From: Kineothrix sp. MSJ-39
Lineage (GTDB): Bacteria > Bacillota > Clostridia > Lachnospirales > Lachnospiraceae
Reading direction: 5' to 3'
Length of the DNA stretch: 63,727 nucleotides
Assembly: GCF_018917935.1 (NCBI RefSeq)
Contig: NZ_JAHLPN010000016.1
Coordinates: 1 to 63,727, forward strand
The position numbers and the translations under genes were made by a program. Under the pieces are notes generated by a model that saw only the letters and a program-made list of their open reading frames with translations, did not search any database and was not told where the DNA came from. Positions 33,711 through 43,346 of this stretch are shown piece after piece. Positions within the stretch are counted from its first letter, which is position 1. Each line of letters opens with the position of its first letter.

Positions 33711-35468
33711 ATGTTAAAATTATTTAGAAACCTGAAAAAAGAGGAATGGTGCCTGATCGCTGTTTCTCTTATTTTTATTGTGCTGCAGGTGTGGCTGGAT
33801 CTGACAATGCCGGAATATATGGCGGACATTACCAGACTGGTGCAGACACCGGGCAGTGAGATGGGAGATATCCTGGCAGCAGGCGGTAAGATGCTGCTTT
33901 GTGCGCTGGGCAGTTTGGCAGCGGCGGTCATCACAGCAATCTGCGCTGCAAAGATCGCCACAGGATTTTCCAAAACGCTGCGCGGTCTGTTATTTGAAAA
34001 AGTGCAGTCTTTTTCTATGGAAGAGATTGGCAGATTTTCCACAGCCAGCCTGATCACACGATCCACAAACGATGTGACGCAGATCCAGATGCTGATCGTG
34101 CTTGGGCTGCAGATGCTTGTAAAAGCACCGATCATGGCAGTATGGGCAATCTGCAAGATCGCAGACAAGAGATGGCAGTGGACATTGACAACCGGTGTTG
34201 CGGTAGCGGTATTACTGATTGTCGTAGCTGTCTGTCTGGTACTGGTTATCCCGAAATTCAAGAGAGTACAGACACTTACAGATGATCTGAACCGTGTGAC
34301 AAGAGAAAATCTGACCGGACTCCGCGTGGTGCGGGCGTATAATGCGGAAGGTTATCAGGAAGAAAAATTTGAGAAAGCAAATGAGGCGCTGATGTCAAAT
34401 AACCTGTTTGCACATCGTGCCATGTCTTTTTTGATGCCGAGTATCCAGCTTGTTATGAGCGGTCTTTCTCTGGCTATCTACTGGATTGGTGCGGTTCTGA
34501 TCCATGAAGCGCAGCTTATGGATAAGATCAGCCTGTTTTCCGATATGATGGTATTTTCACAGTATGCGATCCAGGTTGTTATGGCATTCATGCTCCTTGT
34601 CATGATCTATATGATCCTGCCAAGGGCGTCAGTTTCTGCGCATCGTATTTTAGAGGTGCTGGAAACAGAGCCTTCCATTATCGATGGCAGGGAAGAAAAC
34701 GGAAAAGCCGGTGTAAAGGGAGAAGTGGTATTTGACCATGTTTCCTTCCGTTACCCGGATGCGGATGCCTGTGTCCTGAATGATATTTCCTTTACGGCAA
34801 AGCAGGGAGAAACGGTTGCACTGATCGGTGCAACAGGCTGCGGCAAAAGTACCGTGATCAATCTGATTCCGCGTTTTTACGATGTGGAAGATGGACAGGT
34901 ACTTGTGGACGGCGTAGATGTCAGAGACTATAAACAGAAAAAACTCCGTGACAAGATCGGTTACATTTCGCAGAAAGCAACGCTCTTTTCCGGAACGATC
35001 CGCTCCAATGTGGCATACGGAGACAATGGGAAGCAGCGGGCAACTGATGCAGATGTAAAAGCTGCGGTAGAGACTGCACAGGCAGAAGAATTTGTGGCTG
35101 GAATGAAGGATACGTATGATGGCTATGTGGCACAGGGCGGCAGTAATCTGTCCGGCGGACAGAAGCAGAGACTGTCTATTGCACGTGCGATCGCCCGTAA
35201 ACCGGAAATACTTATTTTTGATGATTCTTTCTCAGCACTTGATTATAAAACAGACCGGATCCTGCGAAAAGCACTGGATCAGACGTGTAAGGATACGACG
35301 CGTATTATTGTAGCGCAGAGAATCGGAACGATCCGTGATGCAGATAAGATTATTGTACTGGAAGATGGCAGGACCGCGGGTATGGGCAAGCACGAAGAAC
35401 TGATGCAAAGCTGCGAGGTATATCAGCAGATCGCACTTTCACAGCTTTCAAAGGAGGAACTGGCATAA
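33711..35468 (+). CDS. Heterodimeric ABC exporter, non-catalytic-site subunit (EfrA-like)
   Basis: The protein has 585 residues. Six transmembrane helices (about 1-310) are fused to a nucleotide-binding domain with Walker A GATGCGKST and signature LSGGQKQR. The Walker B region is LIFDDSFSALD and the H-loop position IIVAQRIG. Asp in place of the catalytic Glu and Gln in place of the His are the degenerate-site marks of EfrA/LmrC/BmrC-type half-transporters. The partner is the overlapping downstream gene. Multidrug or peptide export is probable. A consensus promoter precedes it, with no regulator adjacent. Confidence 0.9.
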   Translation: MLKLFRNLKKEEWCLIAVSLIFIVLQVWLDLTMPEYMADITRLVQTPGSEMGDILAAGGKMLLCALGSLAAAVITAICAAKIATGFSKTLRGLLFEKVQSFSMEEIGRFSTASLITRSTNDVTQIQMLIVLGLQMLVKAPIMAVWAICKIADKRWQWTLTTGVAVAVLLIVVAVCLVLVIPKFKRVQTLTDDLNRVTRENLTGLRVVRAYNAEGYQEEKFEKANEALMSNNLFAHRAMSFLMPSIQLVMSGLSLAIYWIGAVLIHEAQLMDKISLFSDMMVFSQYAIQVVMAFMLLVMIYMILPRASVSAHRILEVLETEPSIIDGREENGKAGVKGEVVFDHVSFRYPDADACVLNDISFTAKQGETVALIGATGCGKSTVINLIPRFYDVEDGQVLVDGVDVRDYKQKKLRDKIGYISQKATLFSGTIRSNVAYGDNGKQRATDADVKAAVETAQAEEFVAGMKDTYDGYVAQGGSNLSGGQKQRLSIARAIARKPEILIFDDSFSALDYKTDRILRKALDQTCKDTTRIIVAQRIGTIRDADKIIVLEDGRTAGMGKHEELMQSCEVYQQIALSQLSKEELA

Positions 35469-37321
35469 TGGAAAAGAACGAATATGAAGTAGGTCAGATG
35501 AAACAGCCAAGAGCCAGAGGCCCAATGGGGCGTGGAAGAAATATGACAGGAGAGAAGGCAAAGGATCTGACCGGAACATGGAAAAAACTGCTCCTGTATT
35601 GCAAAGAGTATCAAATAATATTTATCATAGCGATCCTATGCGCCATAGTTGGTACGGTCTGTACGCTGATCGGCCCGGATAAGCTTTCGGATATGACGGA
35701 TACGATCACGGCGGGCATTATGCCGGGCACGCAGATGGATATGGATAAGATCCTGCATATTGGTCTGTTTCTTGTTGTACTTTACGTGATCAGTTATGTG
35801 TTATCATCATTGCAGGGTTTCCTGATGGCAACCATGACCCAAAAGGTTTCCCGGAAGATGCGCTCGGCTATCTCTGATAAGATCAACAGATTACCTATGT
35901 GGTATTATAATACCACAACGACAGGAGATGTTCTGTCACGTGTTACAAATGATGTGGATACGATCGCACAATCCCTGAACCAGAGTATCGGAACAATGAT
36001 CACAGCGGTCATTCTTCTGGTGGGCAGCCTGTTTATGATGCTGATCACAGATGTACGGATGACACTGACAGCAGTTGTGGCGAGTTTACTCGGATTTGTG
36101 ATCATGTTTACGATCATGGGAAAGAGCCAGAAATTCTTTATCCGCCAGCAAAGACATTTGGGAGCAATCAACGGCCATATTGAAGAAATCTATGCAGGTC
36201 ATACGGTCGTGAAGGCATATAACGGAGAAGATGAGGCACAGGCTAAGTTTGACGAAATGAATGAAAAGCTCTGTGAGAGCGGTTTTAAGGCACAGTGTAT
36301 GTCAGGTATGATGATGCCTATTATGAGTTTTATCGGCAATCTGGGTTATGTGGCAGTCTGTGTGGTAGGTGGTGCACTGGCACTGCATGACAGCATCAGT
36401 TTTGGTGTGATCGTGGCATTTATGATGTATGTGCGGTACTTTACACAGCCGCTTTCCCAGATCGCACAGGCACTGCAGTCCCTGCAGTCCGCAGGAGCAG
36501 CGGGAGAACGTGTTTTTGAGTTCTTGGAAGCAAAAGAGATGGAAGATGAAAGCGGAAAGCGGAAAGCACTTCCGAATTGTAAGGGCGAAGTGGTATTTGA
36601 CCATGTAAAATTCGGCTATGAGGACTCTGATAAGACGATCATCCATGATTTTTCCGCAGTCGCAAAGCCGGGACAGAAGGTGGCGATCGTGGGACCGACA
36701 GGTGCAGGTAAGACGACAATGGTCAATCTGCTGATGCGTTTCCATGAGATCCAGGGCGGACGGATACTGATCGACGGAATCCCGACCAGTGAGCTGACAA
36801 GAGAAACCGTGCATGAGCAGTTTTGTATGGTATTACAGGATACGTGGCTTTTTGAAGGAACGGTGCGGGAAAATCTGATCTATTGCAATGAAGGTGTATC
36901 CGAAGAAAAAATGAAAAAGGCATGCAGCGCAGTAGGACTCGATCATTTCATCCGCACACTTCCAAAGGGCTATGATACTGTTTTGAATGATCAGGTCAAT
37001 CTGTCACAGGGACAGAAGCAGCAGCTGACCATTGCACGTGCCATGATCGCCGATAAGCCGATGCTTATTCTGGATGAAGCAACCTCTTCTGTGGATACGA
37101 GAACAGAGCAGCAGATCCAGAGGGCAATGGATCTGCTTATGGAAAACAGAACTTCCTTTGTCATTGCCCATCGTCTTTCCACGATCAAGGATGCGGATCT
37201 GATCCTTGTCATGAAGGACGGCGATATCATTGAAAGCGGAACCCATCAATCACTGCTGGCACAGAATGGCTTTTATGCAGAGCTTTACAACAGTCAGTTT
37301 GATATACTGGAAACAGCCTGA
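35468..37321 (+). CDS. Heterodimeric ABC exporter, catalytic-site subunit (EfrB-like)
   Basis: The protein has 617 residues. A basic, Arg/Gly-rich cytosolic leader (about 12-28) precedes six transmembrane helices and an NBD. The NBD has Walker A GPTGAGKTT, signature NLSQGQKQQL, intact Walker B LILDEATSSVD and H-loop VIAHRLST. The signature is LSQGQ where its partner has LSGGQ. The stop of the first subunit overlaps this ATG (TAATG), which couples translation of the pair. It is convergent with the AraC gene, leaving five bases between stops. Confidence 0.9.
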   Translation: MEKNEYEVGQMKQPRARGPMGRGRNMTGEKAKDLTGTWKKLLLYCKEYQIIFIIAILCAIVGTVCTLIGPDKLSDMTDTITAGIMPGTQMDMDKILHIGLFLVVLYVISYVLSSLQGFLMATMTQKVSRKMRSAISDKINRLPMWYYNTTTTGDVLSRVTNDVDTIAQSLNQSIGTMITAVILLVGSLFMMLITDVRMTLTAVVASLLGFVIMFTIMGKSQKFFIRQQRHLGAINGHIEEIYAGHTVVKAYNGEDEAQAKFDEMNEKLCESGFKAQCMSGMMMPIMSFIGNLGYVAVCVVGGALALHDSISFGVIVAFMMYVRYFTQPLSQIAQALQSLQSAGAAGERVFEFLEAKEMEDESGKRKALPNCKGEVVFDHVKFGYEDSDKTIIHDFSAVAKPGQKVAIVGPTGAGKTTMVNLLMRFHEIQGGRILIDGIPTSELTRETVHEQFCMVLQDTWLFEGTVRENLIYCNEGVSEEKMKKACSAVGLDHFIRTLPKGYDTVLNDQVNLSQGQKQQLTIARAMIADKPMLILDEATSSVDTRTEQQIQRAMDLLMENRTSFVIAHRLSTIKDADLILVMKDGDIIESGTHQSLLAQNGFYAELYNSQFDILETA

Positions 37322-37326
37322 AATGC

Positions 37327-38169
37327 TTACGACTGCGCATGCATCTGACGTATTTTCAACGGTGTATCGCCAAAGTGTTCCCGGAAAACGCGGCGGAACA
37401 GCTTATAATTGGAAAAACCGTGTCTGTCCAAGATAACATTGACAGGATCTTTGCTGGTGATCAGATCCTGATAAATGTGGGACAGACGAAGCTCGTTCTG
37501 ATATTCCAGAAAGGTGGTGCCCATGTTGTTTTTGAAAAAACGACAGAAGTAGCCCGGTTGCAGGCAGGCAACATCTGCAATCTCCTGAATGGAGATCGGT
37601 TCATTATAATGTTCGGTTGTATATTGGAGAACTGGATTTAAACGATCCAGTTCTTTTTTCTTTTTACTGAAATCGGAATGCATGACTTTTGTGCTGAAAT
37701 TATGATAAAGCTGGAACAGCACTTCAAACAGCAGACTGTTAAAACGCAGTAAAAAACCGTCCGGCTGCATATCATTGGCGATCTGCATCTTTTCCAATGT
37801 ATTTTTGAAAATATCCAGCTTGGTACGTTCCTTTGGATCGGCGGAGCCTTCCGGCAGATGGAACAGAAGAGAGCGCACCTGCGGGATATAGGTTTCAATA
37901 AAGTCCAGAGGGATCTGGAATACGACCGCCGTATTGGGAATGGTACACTGGGTAGCGTGTACGACATTGGAATTGATCAGGATACACTGCCCGGCAGTCA
38001 GTTCCTGCGTATGGGATTCCACAGTAACGGTCAGCGCGCCGGTCTGCAGATAAATGATCTCGATCGCTCTGTGCCAGTGGGAGGGAATATAACTGCCGTT
38101 ATCGACAGAAGTATAAAAACGTACTTTGGTCGTGACCGGAGTCAGGACGATCTCATGTGTTGTGCTCAT
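37327..38169 (-). CDS. AraC-family regulator with cupin sensor domain
   Basis: The protein has 280 residues. The N-terminal cupin is YIPSHWHRAIEIIYLQTGAL…LINSNVVHATQ (about 28-75). The C-terminal double HTH is ISIQEIADVACLQPGYFCRFFKNNMGTTF, cut here as ISIQEIADVACLQPG and YFCRFFKNNMGTTFLEY, then GFSNYKLFRRVFREHFGDTP. AGGTGG precedes the ATG. It is divergent from the GPH-GH5-GH43 operon, so it is the probable sugar-responsive activator of that locus. Confidence 0.9.
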   Translation of the reverse strand: MSTTHEIVLTPVTTKVRFYTSVDNGSYIPSHWHRAIEIIYLQTGALTVTVESHTQELTAGQCILINSNVVHATQCTIPNTAVVFQIPLDFIETYIPQVRSLLFHLPEGSADPKERTKLDIFKNTLEKMQIANDMQPDGFLLRFNSLLFEVLFQLYHNFSTKVMHSDFSKKKKELDRLNPVLQYTTEHYNEPISIQEIADVACLQPGYFCRFFKNNMGTTFLEYQNELRLSHIYQDLITSKDPVNVILDRHGFSNYKLFRRVFREHFGDTPLKIRQMHAQS

Positions 38170-38361
38170 ATTATGTCAACCACCTTTGCGTATTGTGATG
38201 AAGTCCTGTTATGTGACTTGCAATTTATGTGTTATCCAGATCATAACATGCGATAGGATAAGATACAATGAAAAAGAGAATATCGACCTATTTTTCAGTG
38301 AGTATAGATACTAAACATATCAGAAAGTCTATTGTAAAATAACCTTACAAACAAAGATAGA

Positions 38362-38375
38362 TGTGAGCGCAAACA
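38362..38375 (+). promoter_or_regulatory. cre-like operator upstream of the glycan operon
   Basis: TGTGAGCGCAAACA fits the CcpA cre pattern TGWAANCGNTNWCA with two mismatches. It lies about 80 bases before the GPH gene, where catabolite repression of a sugar locus would act. Confidence 0.45.
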
Positions 38376-38454
38376 ACTATTTAATAAGCGATAATGGCAA
38401 AAGAGAGAGATTTTTGCAAAGAAAAGACTTAGGAAGAAAGAGGAGAGCTACAAA

Positions 38455-39822
38455 ATGGGAAAGAGTAAATTGACCTTTAAGCAGATTTTAGAACGATTTT
38501 CTTATGGCTGCGGCGATTTCGGCTGTAACATCATTTACACAGCAATGTCCGCATTCTTATTATTCTACTACACGGATTATGCAGGGGTAAGTGCACTGGC
38601 AGTTGGTACGATCATGATGGTATCAAGAATCTTTGACGGTATCAGTGATATTATCATGGGTGTTATCGTAGACAGAACAAAATCCAAATTCGGTAAAGCA
38701 AGACCTTGGATCCTGCGTATGTGTATTCCGTTTGCCGTATGCGGCGTGCTTCTGTTTTCCGTTCCTGCATCCTGGGGACAGACAGCAAAGCTGGTTTACA
38801 TCTTCGTAACATACAACCTGACATCAACAGTTGTATATACAGCGATCAACGTACCTTATTCATCTTTAAATGCCCTGATGACACAGGATCCATATGAAAG
38901 ATCCGTACTGAGCATTTTCCGTAACCTGCTGGCAACTGCCGGAACACTGATCATCAACACAGTAACCCTTCCTCTGGTAGAGTTCTTCGGTGACAACGTA
39001 TCAGCATGGACAAAAGCATTCTGTGTCCTTGGCCTGTTAGCAGTGATCGCATTCCTGTTCACTTTCTTTGGTACAAAGGAACGTGTAAAAGCAGCAGCAC
39101 ACGATGAAAACGGTGAGGCTGTTGATGTTCCTTTCAAGGAAGGTCTGAAGGCTTTATTCAAAAATAAATACTGGATCATGATGACATGCATGCTTGCACT
39201 TTTCTTCTTAATGTATTCCGTAAACGGTGGTTCTACTGTTTATTATGCAAAAGACATTTTAGGAGACAGAAACTTAGTCAGCACGATCAACGGTATCTTC
39301 AATGTGGTACAGATCCTTGCCATGTTCTTTATTGCAATGCTTGTTAAGAAATTCGGTAAGAGAAACGTATTCTCCCTTGGACTGGTACTTGACATCATCG
39401 GTATGCTGATGCTGAACTTCTCCGGCGGTGCAATGCCAATGATCGTAGCATCCAGTATCGTAAGAGGTATTGGTAATGCCTGCGGCGGTGCAACTATGTG
39501 GGCAATGGTATCTGACACGATCGATTACGGCGAATGGAAAACTGGCTATCGTACAGAAGGTCTTGTAAACAGTGCCTGCAGCTTCGGTTATAAGATCGGT
39601 AACGGACTGGGCTCCGCACTCCTTGGTCTGATCCTTGAGATCGGTGGTTATGTGGGAGATGCAGCATCACAGACAGCTTCCGCACTGGCTTCTATCCGTA
39701 TCAGCTTCGTATGGATCCCAATCGCAGTATATGTGATCGGTCTGATCATTATGAAGTTCTGGCAGCTTGACAAAGAATTCGACCAGATCATTGCAGATCT
39801 GAAAGAAAGAGCAGCAAAGTAA
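38455..39822 (+). CDS. GPH-family glycoside/sugar cation symporter
   Basis: The 455-residue, twelve-helix permease of the glycoside-pentoside-hexuronide family contains FSYGCGDFGCNIIYTAMSAF, DGISDIIMGVIVDRTKSKFG and KARPWI, all hallmarks of MelB/XynP-type carriers. It imports sugars or oligosaccharides with Na+ or H+. GAAAGAGGAG precedes the ATG. Downstream GH5 and GH43 enzymes suggest imported xylo- or gluco-oligosaccharides hydrolysed in the cytosol. Confidence 0.92.
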   Translation: MGKSKLTFKQILERFSYGCGDFGCNIIYTAMSAFLLFYYTDYAGVSALAVGTIMMVSRIFDGISDIIMGVIVDRTKSKFGKARPWILRMCIPFAVCGVLLFSVPASWGQTAKLVYIFVTYNLTSTVVYTAINVPYSSLNALMTQDPYERSVLSIFRNLLATAGTLIINTVTLPLVEFFGDNVSAWTKAFCVLGLLAVIAFLFTFFGTKERVKAAAHDENGEAVDVPFKEGLKALFKNKYWIMMTCMLALFFLMYSVNGGSTVYYAKDILGDRNLVSTINGIFNVVQILAMFFIAMLVKKFGKRNVFSLGLVLDIIGMLMLNFSGGAMPMIVASSIVRGIGNACGGATMWAMVSDTIDYGEWKTGYRTEGLVNSACSFGYKIGNGLGSALLGLILEIGGYVGDAASQTASALASIRISFVWIPIAVYVIGLIIMKFWQLDKEFDQIIADLKERAAK

Positions 39823-39844
39823 GAATATAAAAGCAGAACAGAAA

Positions 39845-39875
39845 ATGCCCCGGCAGCAGCAAGCTGACCGGGGCA
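39845..39875 (+). repeat. GCCCCGG hairpin between the GPH and GH5 genes
   Basis: TGCCCCGG pairs with CCGGGGCA around a 14-base loop, with no T-run. It is an intercistronic hairpin of the same type as 3561 and 4889, and may stabilise or lower expression of downstream genes. Confidence 0.5.
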
Positions 39876-39918
39876 ATATAGAAAAGATCCATAAAGAAAG
39901 ACAGAAAGGAAGAATCGT

Positions 39919-41088
39919 ATGTATATCAAAGGTGTGAATTTAGGAAACTGGCTGGTACTTGAAAAATGGATGAGCCCTGCTTTATTTGCAGGTACAACAG
40001 CAGAAGACGAATACTATCTGCCGCGCCAGCTTTCCAAAGAAGTATATGAAGCAAGAATCCAGATGCATCGTGCAGAATATATCTCAGAACGTGATTTTGT
40101 AACGATCAAAAGCATGGGAATGGAAGTGATCCGTATCCCTGTACCATATTTCATATTCGGAGACAGAGAACCGTTTATCGGTTGTATCAAAGAGCTTGAC
40201 AAAGCATTTGCCTGGGCAGAAAAATACGGCCTTCAGATCCTGATCGATCTGCATACGGCTCCGATGGGGCAGAACGGATTTGACAATGGCGGTATCTGCG
40301 GTGTCTGCAGATGGGCACAGTGTCCGGACGAAGTGGAATTTACACTGACTGTTTTAGAGCGTCTTTCTGAAAGATATGGCGATCGAAAAGGACTCTGGGG
40401 CATTGAAGTGATCAACGAGCCGCTGACAGAAGCAGCATGGGAGTCCTTTGATATCACAAAACGTTACCCGGCTGTAGATCCGGAAATGGCAAAGGGCACA
40501 GCCCCGATCAGCATGGCATTTTTAAGAGAGTTTTATAAAAAAGCATATGCACGCATGAGAGCGCATCTTGCACCGGAAAAATATGTTGTGATCCACGATG
40601 GCTTTGACCTGATGGCATGGAAAGATTTCATGCAGGAGGACGAATATCAGAATGTTGTGCTGGATACCCACCAGTACCTCATGATGGCAGAAATGGATGG
40701 CTGTCCGCAGACTGTGGAAGGCTATGTAGAATATGTACAGACAAAATATGCAAAGATGATCGAAGAAATGGAGCAGTATTTCCCGGTTGTCTGCGGCGAA
40801 TGGTGTTTATTTAACTCCCTTGCCTGCGGCTGTGATACAAAGGGCGGACAGTCCGTATTAAACGGTATGGAAGGCACTGCACAGGAAAGCTTTTCACCGG
40901 AGCAGAAAAAAGAAATCTATCAGGCAGTTGCCAATGCACAACTTGATGCATGGAAAAAGGGAAGCGGTTACTTCTACTGGAGCTACAAGCTTTTAGTAGA
41001 TACCGTCAATGAGCCGGGCTGGATCGGCTGGGACAGTTGGGATCTTGGCAGATGTGTTGATTTTGGCTGGTTTCCGACAAATAGATAG
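39919..41088 (+). CDS. Glycoside hydrolase family 5 (beta-glucanase-like)
   Basis: The protein has 389 residues. It begins MYIKGVNLGNWLVLEKWM with no signal peptide, so it is cytosolic. GH5 landmarks are VIRIPVPYFIFG, ILIDLHTAPMGQNG, the acid/base in GIEVINEP (E167) and the nucleophile in VVCGEW (about E295). It is closest in look to GH5 exo-beta-1,3-glucanase/glucosidase types. The exact linkage is not predictable. It lies between the GPH permease and the GH43 gene, so it probably acts on the transported oligosaccharide. Confidence 0.88.
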   Translation: MYIKGVNLGNWLVLEKWMSPALFAGTTAEDEYYLPRQLSKEVYEARIQMHRAEYISERDFVTIKSMGMEVIRIPVPYFIFGDREPFIGCIKELDKAFAWAEKYGLQILIDLHTAPMGQNGFDNGGICGVCRWAQCPDEVEFTLTVLERLSERYGDRKGLWGIEVINEPLTEAAWESFDITKRYPAVDPEMAKGTAPISMAFLREFYKKAYARMRAHLAPEKYVVIHDGFDLMAWKDFMQEDEYQNVVLDTHQYLMMAEMDGCPQTVEGYVEYVQTKYAKMIEEMEQYFPVVCGEWCLFNSLACGCDTKGGQSVLNGMEGTAQESFSPEQKKEIYQAVANAQLDAWKKGSGYFYWSYKLLVDTVNEPGWIGWDSWDLGRCVDFGWFPTNR

Positions 41089-41144
41089 AAAGCTGTAACA
41101 GATAAATTGACAGATGAGTATACATGAGAAACGGAGAGAAAAAT

Positions 41145-42791
41145 ATGATTCAGAATCCAATTTTTAAAGGGTTTAATCCTGATCCCTGCGTATGCAGAAA
41201 AGGGGATGATTATTATGCAGCAGTTTCTTCTTTTGAGTGGTTTCCGGGCATTCCGGTCTACCATTCCAAGGATCTGAAAAACTGGGAATTATATACACAT
41301 GTACTGACAGACGATACAGAGGTAGATCTGAAAAAACTCCCTTCCGCAAAGGGAATCTGGGCACCTTGCCTGACCTATTGCAAGGAAGAAGATTTATTTT
41401 ATGTAGTATACGGTGTTATGAATTCCATGAATGCCAGATACTTTGATGTAGACAACTTTGTGATCACGGCAAAGGACATCAAAGGACCGTGGAGTAAGCC
41501 TGTATATCTGCATTCTTCAGGCTTTGACGCTTCCATGTTCCATGATGATGACGGAAAGAAATATGTTGTGTCACTGGAATGGGAAACACGTGCTGGCTAT
41601 GAAAAACCAGGCTTTATCAGTATTGTAGAATATGATCCTGTGAAAAAGGAGATCGTTGGTTACCCTCGGCCAATGTGGCGCGGTGGTACAGACAGAGGCT
41701 GTATTGAAGCCCCTCATCTGACCAAACGCGGTGGCTATTACTATATTATGTGTGCAGAAGGTGGAACCGGATATAATCATTGTGTGACGATGGGACGTTC
41801 CAAAAATGTCTGGGGACCTTATGAAAGAGATCCAAAGAACCCAATTGTGACATCCTCTCCAAATGAATCCAATGAACGTCACGACCCGGATCACTTGAAA
41901 CCAAAATACTTTAATCCGGATTCCATTCTGCAGAAATCAGGACATGGCAGCTATGTGGAAACACAGAACGGAGAAGTATATCTGATGCATTTATGTGCAA
42001 GACCGTTTGTACCGGAGCTTCGTTGTACACTCGGCAGAGAAACTGCGATCCAGAAAATGATGTGGACAGAAGATGGCTGGCTGCGTATGGCAGACGGCAG
42101 CAATTTTGCAAAGATGGAAGTCGAAGAAGCCAATCTGCCGGAAGTAAAACTGCCACAGGTTCCATCCTTTGATGATTTTGACGGGGAAGAGCTGGGTAAC
42201 TGGTATTATGCACCAAGGATCATGCCACAGAGCTTTGCAGATGTAAAAGCACGTCCGGGCTATGTGCGTATCCGTGGACAGGAAGCCAGAACTTCTTTAA
42301 ATAAAGTCAGCATCCTTGCTAGAAAACTGACAAGCGTTTATGCTACGATCACAACCAAAATGGATTTCAAACCGGAGATCCATCAGCACAGCGCAGGTTT
42401 GATCCTGTACTATGACAATATGAATTATGTAAACCTCAGAAAGTATTACAGTGAAACGCTCGGACAGAGTGCACTTTCCATTATCCAGCTTGACAACGGG
42501 GAGAAGGAAGAATTTTTAAATACCAGAATTCCTGTTGATGACAGAGAGGTTTACTTAAGACTCTGCATCAGAGGCCGCCAGTCCTGGTTTGAGTGGGGCT
42601 ATGACGGAGAACACTTTGAGAAGATCGGTAAAGTATTCGATACCACAAAGTATTCTGATGAGTACTGCAAATACGGTGAATTCACAGGTGCTTTTGTCGG
42701 GCTGACCTGCGCAGACCGCATGAAGCACAGCCATTATGCAGATTTTGATTTCTTTGACTATGAGGCAGATGAAAGTAAGCCGGTAGACTAA
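41145..42791 (+). CDS. xynB: Glycoside hydrolase family 43 beta-xylosidase
   Basis: The 548-residue protein has an N-terminal five-bladed GH43 domain: NPIFKGFNPDPCVCRKGDDY (general-base Asp in NPDP), SSGFDASMFHDDDG (pKa-modulating Asp) and GCIEAPHLTKR (acid Glu). A C-terminal concanavalin-like beta-sandwich (about 345-540) is typical of XynB-type xylosidases. The ATG at 41145 has ACGGAGA upstream; an ATG at 41124 has none. There is no signal peptide, consistent with cytosolic action after GPH uptake. Confidence 0.9.
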   Translation: MIQNPIFKGFNPDPCVCRKGDDYYAAVSSFEWFPGIPVYHSKDLKNWELYTHVLTDDTEVDLKKLPSAKGIWAPCLTYCKEEDLFYVVYGVMNSMNARYFDVDNFVITAKDIKGPWSKPVYLHSSGFDASMFHDDDGKKYVVSLEWETRAGYEKPGFISIVEYDPVKKEIVGYPRPMWRGGTDRGCIEAPHLTKRGGYYYIMCAEGGTGYNHCVTMGRSKNVWGPYERDPKNPIVTSSPNESNERHDPDHLKPKYFNPDSILQKSGHGSYVETQNGEVYLMHLCARPFVPELRCTLGRETAIQKMMWTEDGWLRMADGSNFAKMEVEEANLPEVKLPQVPSFDDFDGEELGNWYYAPRIMPQSFADVKARPGYVRIRGQEARTSLNKVSILARKLTSVYATITTKMDFKPEIHQHSAGLILYYDNMNYVNLRKYYSETLGQSALSIIQLDNGEKEEFLNTRIPVDDREVYLRLCIRGRQSWFEWGYDGEHFEKIGKVFDTTKYSDEYCKYGEFTGAFVGLTCADRMKHSHYADFDFFDYEADESKPVD

Positions 42792-43346
42792 GACTGATAG
42801 TGAACTGCTGGAAATATATAAGATAGGTAGCATATAGATAAACGCCGGAATGATATCTACAAAGCAATCGATAGCGTAGACGACTGAGATTTGTGAAACA
42901 CTTGCCGAGCGGAGAGACCACCATGCTTTTTGGTGGCCGGAGCTCGTGCAAAATGTGTTTCAAACAAATCGCAAGGGAGTCAAGCGTGATTGCGTGTAGA
43001 TGTCATTCCGGTGTTTTATTATGTCTTATAGATTATGTCCTATAGATCGTGGCTATAGATAAAGGCTATAGCAGATTATAATCTTCCTGCATTATGCAAT
43101 AACGGATTAGTATGATAAACTGGTTATATCTTATAAAATATATAATTCCTATCAAGACAGTATGTTATAGTGTGAAAATAAGATAAAATGTAAAACAAAA
43201 AGAAAAATATAAAAAACACGAAGAGAAAATACAAAGAGAAAAACCTAGGGAGCCATGATTTTGGTAAAGCACTTCATAATCATGATCTCATAGAAGATAG
43301 GAATCATTCGATAGCAGAACAGATACGAAAAGGCAGGAGAGACGAC
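42792..43346. other. 555-bp intergenic region with rod-like structure and TATAG repeats
   Basis: No credible gene is seen. It holds the 177-nt paired structure (42840-43016) and a run of imperfect CTATAG-type units (about 43022-43076). A weaker inverted repeat CATGATT/AATCATG lies near 43256-43285. No SAM riboswitch or T-box hallmark was found before the downstream methionine-type genes. Confidence 0.6.
42840..43016 (+). ncRNA. Rod-like structured element (candidate ncRNA or MITE)
   Basis: The outer arm 42840-42861 pairs with 42995-43016 over 22 bp, with two G-U pairs where the DNA arms differ. It continues inward through GCAATC/GATTGC, GACT/AGTC, GATTTGT/ACAAATC, GAAACAC/GTGTTTC, TTGC/GCAA and CGAGC/GCTCG. 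A tip CCACCA/TGGTGG closes on a T-rich loop. A central internal loop interrupts the rod. No known RNA family is recognised. The long terminal inverted repeats would also fit a MITE. Confidence 0.55.

Noticed and set aside
43017-43346. SAM riboswitch or T-box before the metB-type gene
   Set aside because: I looked for the SAM-box and T-box hallmark sequences and found neither.
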